Below the pieces are notes generated by a model. The model saw only the letters and a list, made by a program, of their open reading frames with translations, was not told the DNA's origin and did no database searches. A DNA stretch of 24,317 nt, taken from positions 1 to 24,317 of the IMG/VR virus record IMGVR_UViG_3300013127_000031; one strand, given 5' to 3'. Positions within the stretch are counted from its first letter, which is position 1. Every line of letters starts with the position of its first letter. This document shows, in pieces, positions 22,120 to 24,317 of this stretch. The stretch comes from a virus. The translations under genes and the position numbers were made by a program.

Positions 22120-24090
22120 ATGAAGAATACAACTGACTTTCTAATGGACATTTTAGCTGAAATTGAACAACCCAATTCATTCAATGCTCCTAAAGATCAA
22201 AATACAACTAGTGCTCCACCTAAAGATCACTTTACTTTGCCAAAAGGGATTTCATTTGATCCGAATACAAAGCTAACTCAACGAGATGCATCTAACTTGA
22301 TACAACAAGCACAGGATAAAGCAGAAGAAGTTGATACTATTGCTTTTGGACTTGAACTAAATGATGGAGCAATTGTCAAGGTATATGTTGCTACTCCTGA
22401 TGCTGAAAGCTTTGAAAAAGCAATGAGTGACCTGTTAGGTAAAGAAGATGACATTGAAATTGCTATCAATGATTTAGCAGGAGAGTTTGATATCGTATCA
22501 GTCGAATGGCCTGAAGATGATATGACTGGTGATGGTTCTGTTCCAGGAGAAGAAGAGGTTGGAGATGCTGCACTGGATAATGAAGGTGATGGTAATGTAG
22601 ATGATTTAGCTGACAAGAAAGAAAAGAAAACTAAACTTGGCTTCAATCTAAATAGTGACGATGAAGATAAGAAAGATAAAGGTGATGAAGATAATCTTGA
22701 AGGTCCTTCAGACGATGATAAGAAGAAGGATGATGAAGAAGATGCATTTGGTGGATTAGACTTCGGTAAGAAAGATGGCGACGATAGTGAAGAGGAGGAG
22801 AAAGACAAACCTGCTCTTGACGACGAGGAAGAAGAAGAAGAACCTGAAGATAAGGAAAAACCAACACCTCCTAAGAAGAAACCAGCAAGTAAGAAGAAAC
22901 CAGCAAGTAAGAAGAAAGAAGAGTTGAAAGATAGCATTCAACAATCTTCTCATTCCTGGCTATTCTCTTCGTTCTTGAACGAAGACACTCTTTTGGAAGA
23001 AAGTAAGAAAGAAGATGAAGCTGAAGAGAAGATTGAAGAACTGTTCAAGACTGCTATGCAACGTAAGATCATTCGTCTTATCATTCTTCTTGGAATGCCA
23101 GCTTTACGTTTGTCACAAAGTAAAACTTTACTGCGTCATGGTGTGAGAGAAGCAGCTCTAGGAATGGTCAATAACCCTAAAGGTCGTATCTTTTTGCATC
23201 GTTCATTGAAAGAGTTAGAAGACATCTTGGGAACCGGGGAAGCTGAGAAAGCTGAGAAAGAACTTACTTCTACTAAAAGTAAGAAAGAGAAGATTGATGA
23301 AGCATCCACGTCTCATGGTACTTCTGCAATGTTTGAGTACATTCTTCATCTTCTTGAAGCATTGGGAGTTCCGCATGACTTATTGCATTCTCGTAAGTCA
23401 CTGTTAAGACAAGCATTGAAACCAACAATTGTTCATCTTATCAAACATGGCAAACTTCGCAACTATGTAGCAGGATTAGCAAAAGCTTTAGGTATCAAGC
23501 AAGTACATCCACATGAAGAAAGCGATGAAGATGCTATCGTAAAAGAAGCGGTTGATTTAGGTAATGATGCTTATCTATCATTGGTCTCAACATTAGCTTC
23601 ATCACTGGGTATTCCTGATGATAACTTGAACTATAAGAGATCTAATCTAATTCAAGCTCTTCGTCAACGCAAACAACAACTCAACTTGCCAGCAGTTAGA
23701 GTTAGGGCAGCCGCTTTAGCAAAAACGTTATCAGCAGGAAGTGTCAATGAAGAGGAATTACAAGTAGTGTATGAAGAAGCTTATCGTCATATGCGAGACA
23801 AAGCAGTTGACCTTGGCATGTGGAGTATTGGAAAAACTGGGGAAAGAGTAAGATTTGCAATTGACAGTCTTGAGATAAAGTTAAGTTCAACTGAAGCAAA
23901 GAACTTGCATCATGCAATTGACAATGGCTTCGAGACAACTGTTAGTTCGGGTAATGAACATTTCAACTTCAAACCAGTCAATCATGGAGTAGAGTATGTT
24001 GTTACACCACTTGATAGTGATAACGAATTTCATAAAGATGGTATCAAGTTAGGTAAGAAGTCAGTTGAAGCATTCTTGAACTTATGGTAA
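22120..24090 (+). CDS. Large protein with charged linker and three helical repeats
   Basis: A 656-residue protein of unknown family. Residues 1-135 form a small alpha/beta region. Residues about 137-272 are an acidic and lysine-rich low-complexity linker, ending in tandem KKKPAS repeats. Then come three related helical modules (about 311-369, 402-460, 483-541), each with LxxLLxxLGxPxxxLxxxRSxLLRxALR, then a basic LxxxLxK helix. A mixed C-terminal domain ends at LNLW. It starts 8 bp after the previous stop with GGGGAG upstream, and its last bases overlap the next start. The layout suits a virion-internal, DNA-associated or scaffold protein, but this is inference. Confidence 0.6.
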   Translation: MKNTTDFLMDILAEIEQPNSFNAPKDQNTTSAPPKDHFTLPKGISFDPNTKLTQRDASNLIQQAQDKAEEVDTIAFGLELNDGAIVKVYVATPDAESFEKAMSDLLGKEDDIEIAINDLAGEFDIVSVEWPEDDMTGDGSVPGEEEVGDAALDNEGDGNVDDLADKKEKKTKLGFNLNSDDEDKKDKGDEDNLEGPSDDDKKKDDEEDAFGGLDFGKKDGDDSEEEEKDKPALDDEEEEEEPEDKEKPTPPKKKPASKKKPASKKKEELKDSIQQSSHSWLFSSFLNEDTLLEESKKEDEAEEKIEELFKTAMQRKIIRLIILLGMPALRLSQSKTLLRHGVREAALGMVNNPKGRIFLHRSLKELEDILGTGEAEKAEKELTSTKSKKEKIDEASTSHGTSAMFEYILHLLEALGVPHDLLHSRKSLLRQALKPTIVHLIKHGKLRNYVAGLAKALGIKQVHPHEESDEDAIVKEAVDLGNDAYLSLVSTLASSLGIPDDNLNYKRSNLIQALRQRKQQLNLPAVRVRAAALAKTLSAGSVNEEELQVVYEEAYRHMRDKAVDLGMWSIGKTGERVRFAIDSLEIKLSSTEAKNLHHAIDNGFETTVSSGNEHFNFKPVNHGVEYVVTPLDSDNEFHKDGIKLGKKSVEAFLNLW

Positions 24091-24317
24091 AGTATTCATT
24101 CCCAAAGTTGAAACGTATAGAAGAAGGCGGGTATCGGTTATATGAAACTCCCGAAGGTAACTATTACCCTTCCATAACGTGTCTTCTTGGACGTACAGTA
24201 AGTGAAGAAAAGAAGACAAGTCTAACAAGTTGGCAAAACTCATTAGGAACTGATAAGGCAGCAGCATATACTCAAGCTGCTGCATCTAAAGGTACAAATG
24301 TTCATACTATGATTGAG
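24084..24317 (+). CDS. RecB-like PD-(D/E)XK exonuclease (3' truncated by window edge)
   Basis: The first 78 codons are visible, starting with the ATG that overlaps the previous stop (ATGGTAA). The pattern YETPEGNYYPSITCLLG, then LTSWQNSLGTDKAAAYTQAAASKGTNVHTMIE in two parts, matches the N-terminus of T4-like phage PD-(D/E)XK nucleases: a PSxTxxL strand, Trp helix, then AAxxGTxVHxxxE. The His and Glu of VHTMIE are the first active-site-like residues; the rest lies outside the window. It probably processes DNA during recombination or replication. Confidence 0.75.
   Translation, partial: MVKYSFPKLKRIEEGGYRLYETPEGNYYPSITCLLGRTVSEEKKTSLTSWQNSLGTDKAAAYTQAAASKGTNVHTMIE

Noticed and set aside
22278-22937. 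219-residue minus-strand open frame rich in Ser
   Set aside because: It is the antisense shadow of the acidic/lysine-rich linker (GAA/GAT/AAG codons read backwards), with poly-Ser and Leu runs and no start signal or promoter.

Overview
The window looks like an interior piece of the genome of a T4-supergroup tailed phage (contractile-tail myovirus type), AT-rich, with tightly packed genes nearly all on the + strand. The support is a set of T4-like proteins recognised by their motifs: terminase large subunit (gp17), family B DNA polymerase (gp43), a sliding-clamp-like protein (gp45), a RNase H/FEN exonuclease (Rnh), primase (gp61), replicative helicase (gp41) and a DsbA-like DNA-binding protein. 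No host genes, tRNA genes or CRISPR arrays were seen. The host cannot be named from this sequence.

Layout. 1-494: 3' part of a leucine-rich-repeat gene with near-identical 63-bp repeats. 536-2104: terminase, preceded by a T4-type late promoter box. 2105-2468: a non-coding region with nested hairpins and direct repeats. 2469-6963: a mixed block with a tail-fibre-like virion protein, a P-loop kinase-like protein, a DnaQ-like exonuclease, a zinc-ribbon plus beta-rich probable virion protein and several unknowns. 7019-13096: the replication core (DsbA-like, polymerase, clamp, three small unknowns, Rnh). 13093-13974: the only convincing minus-strand gene, a GIY-YIG/NUMOD3 homing endonuclease with its own promoter. 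14051-15414: four small unknown genes. 15415-15724: a non-coding leader dense in promoter boxes, palindromes and hairpins. 15725-18867: a signal-peptide-bearing lytic transglycosylase, then primase and helicase. 18905-19168: a small DUF6447-like coiled-coil protein followed by a strong intrinsic terminator. 19286-24090: two large probable late proteins, one with a degenerate nucleotidyltransferase-like N-terminus and one with an acidic/lysine-rich linker and three repeated helical modules. 24084-24317: the 5' end of a RecB-like PD-(D/E)XK nuclease gene.

Regulation. A recurring promoter is visible: extended -10 TGnTATAAT, sometimes with a TTTACA -35 box at 17-18 bp. The 12-mer TATAATAATCAT occurs exactly three times, each time upstream of genes. 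At three sites the promoter lies within or beside an inverted repeat whose right arm contains or abuts the start codon of the next gene, as if terminator, promoter and translation start were fused. TATAAATA-like boxes (T4 late type) precede terminase and, in variant form, the probable virion genes. Many genes start with ATATG, often with a weak Shine-Dalgarno sequence or none.

No wholly new system is proven here. The best leads are the promoter/terminator/start hairpins, the structured non-coding regions at 2100-2468 and 15430-15724, and the two large late proteins.
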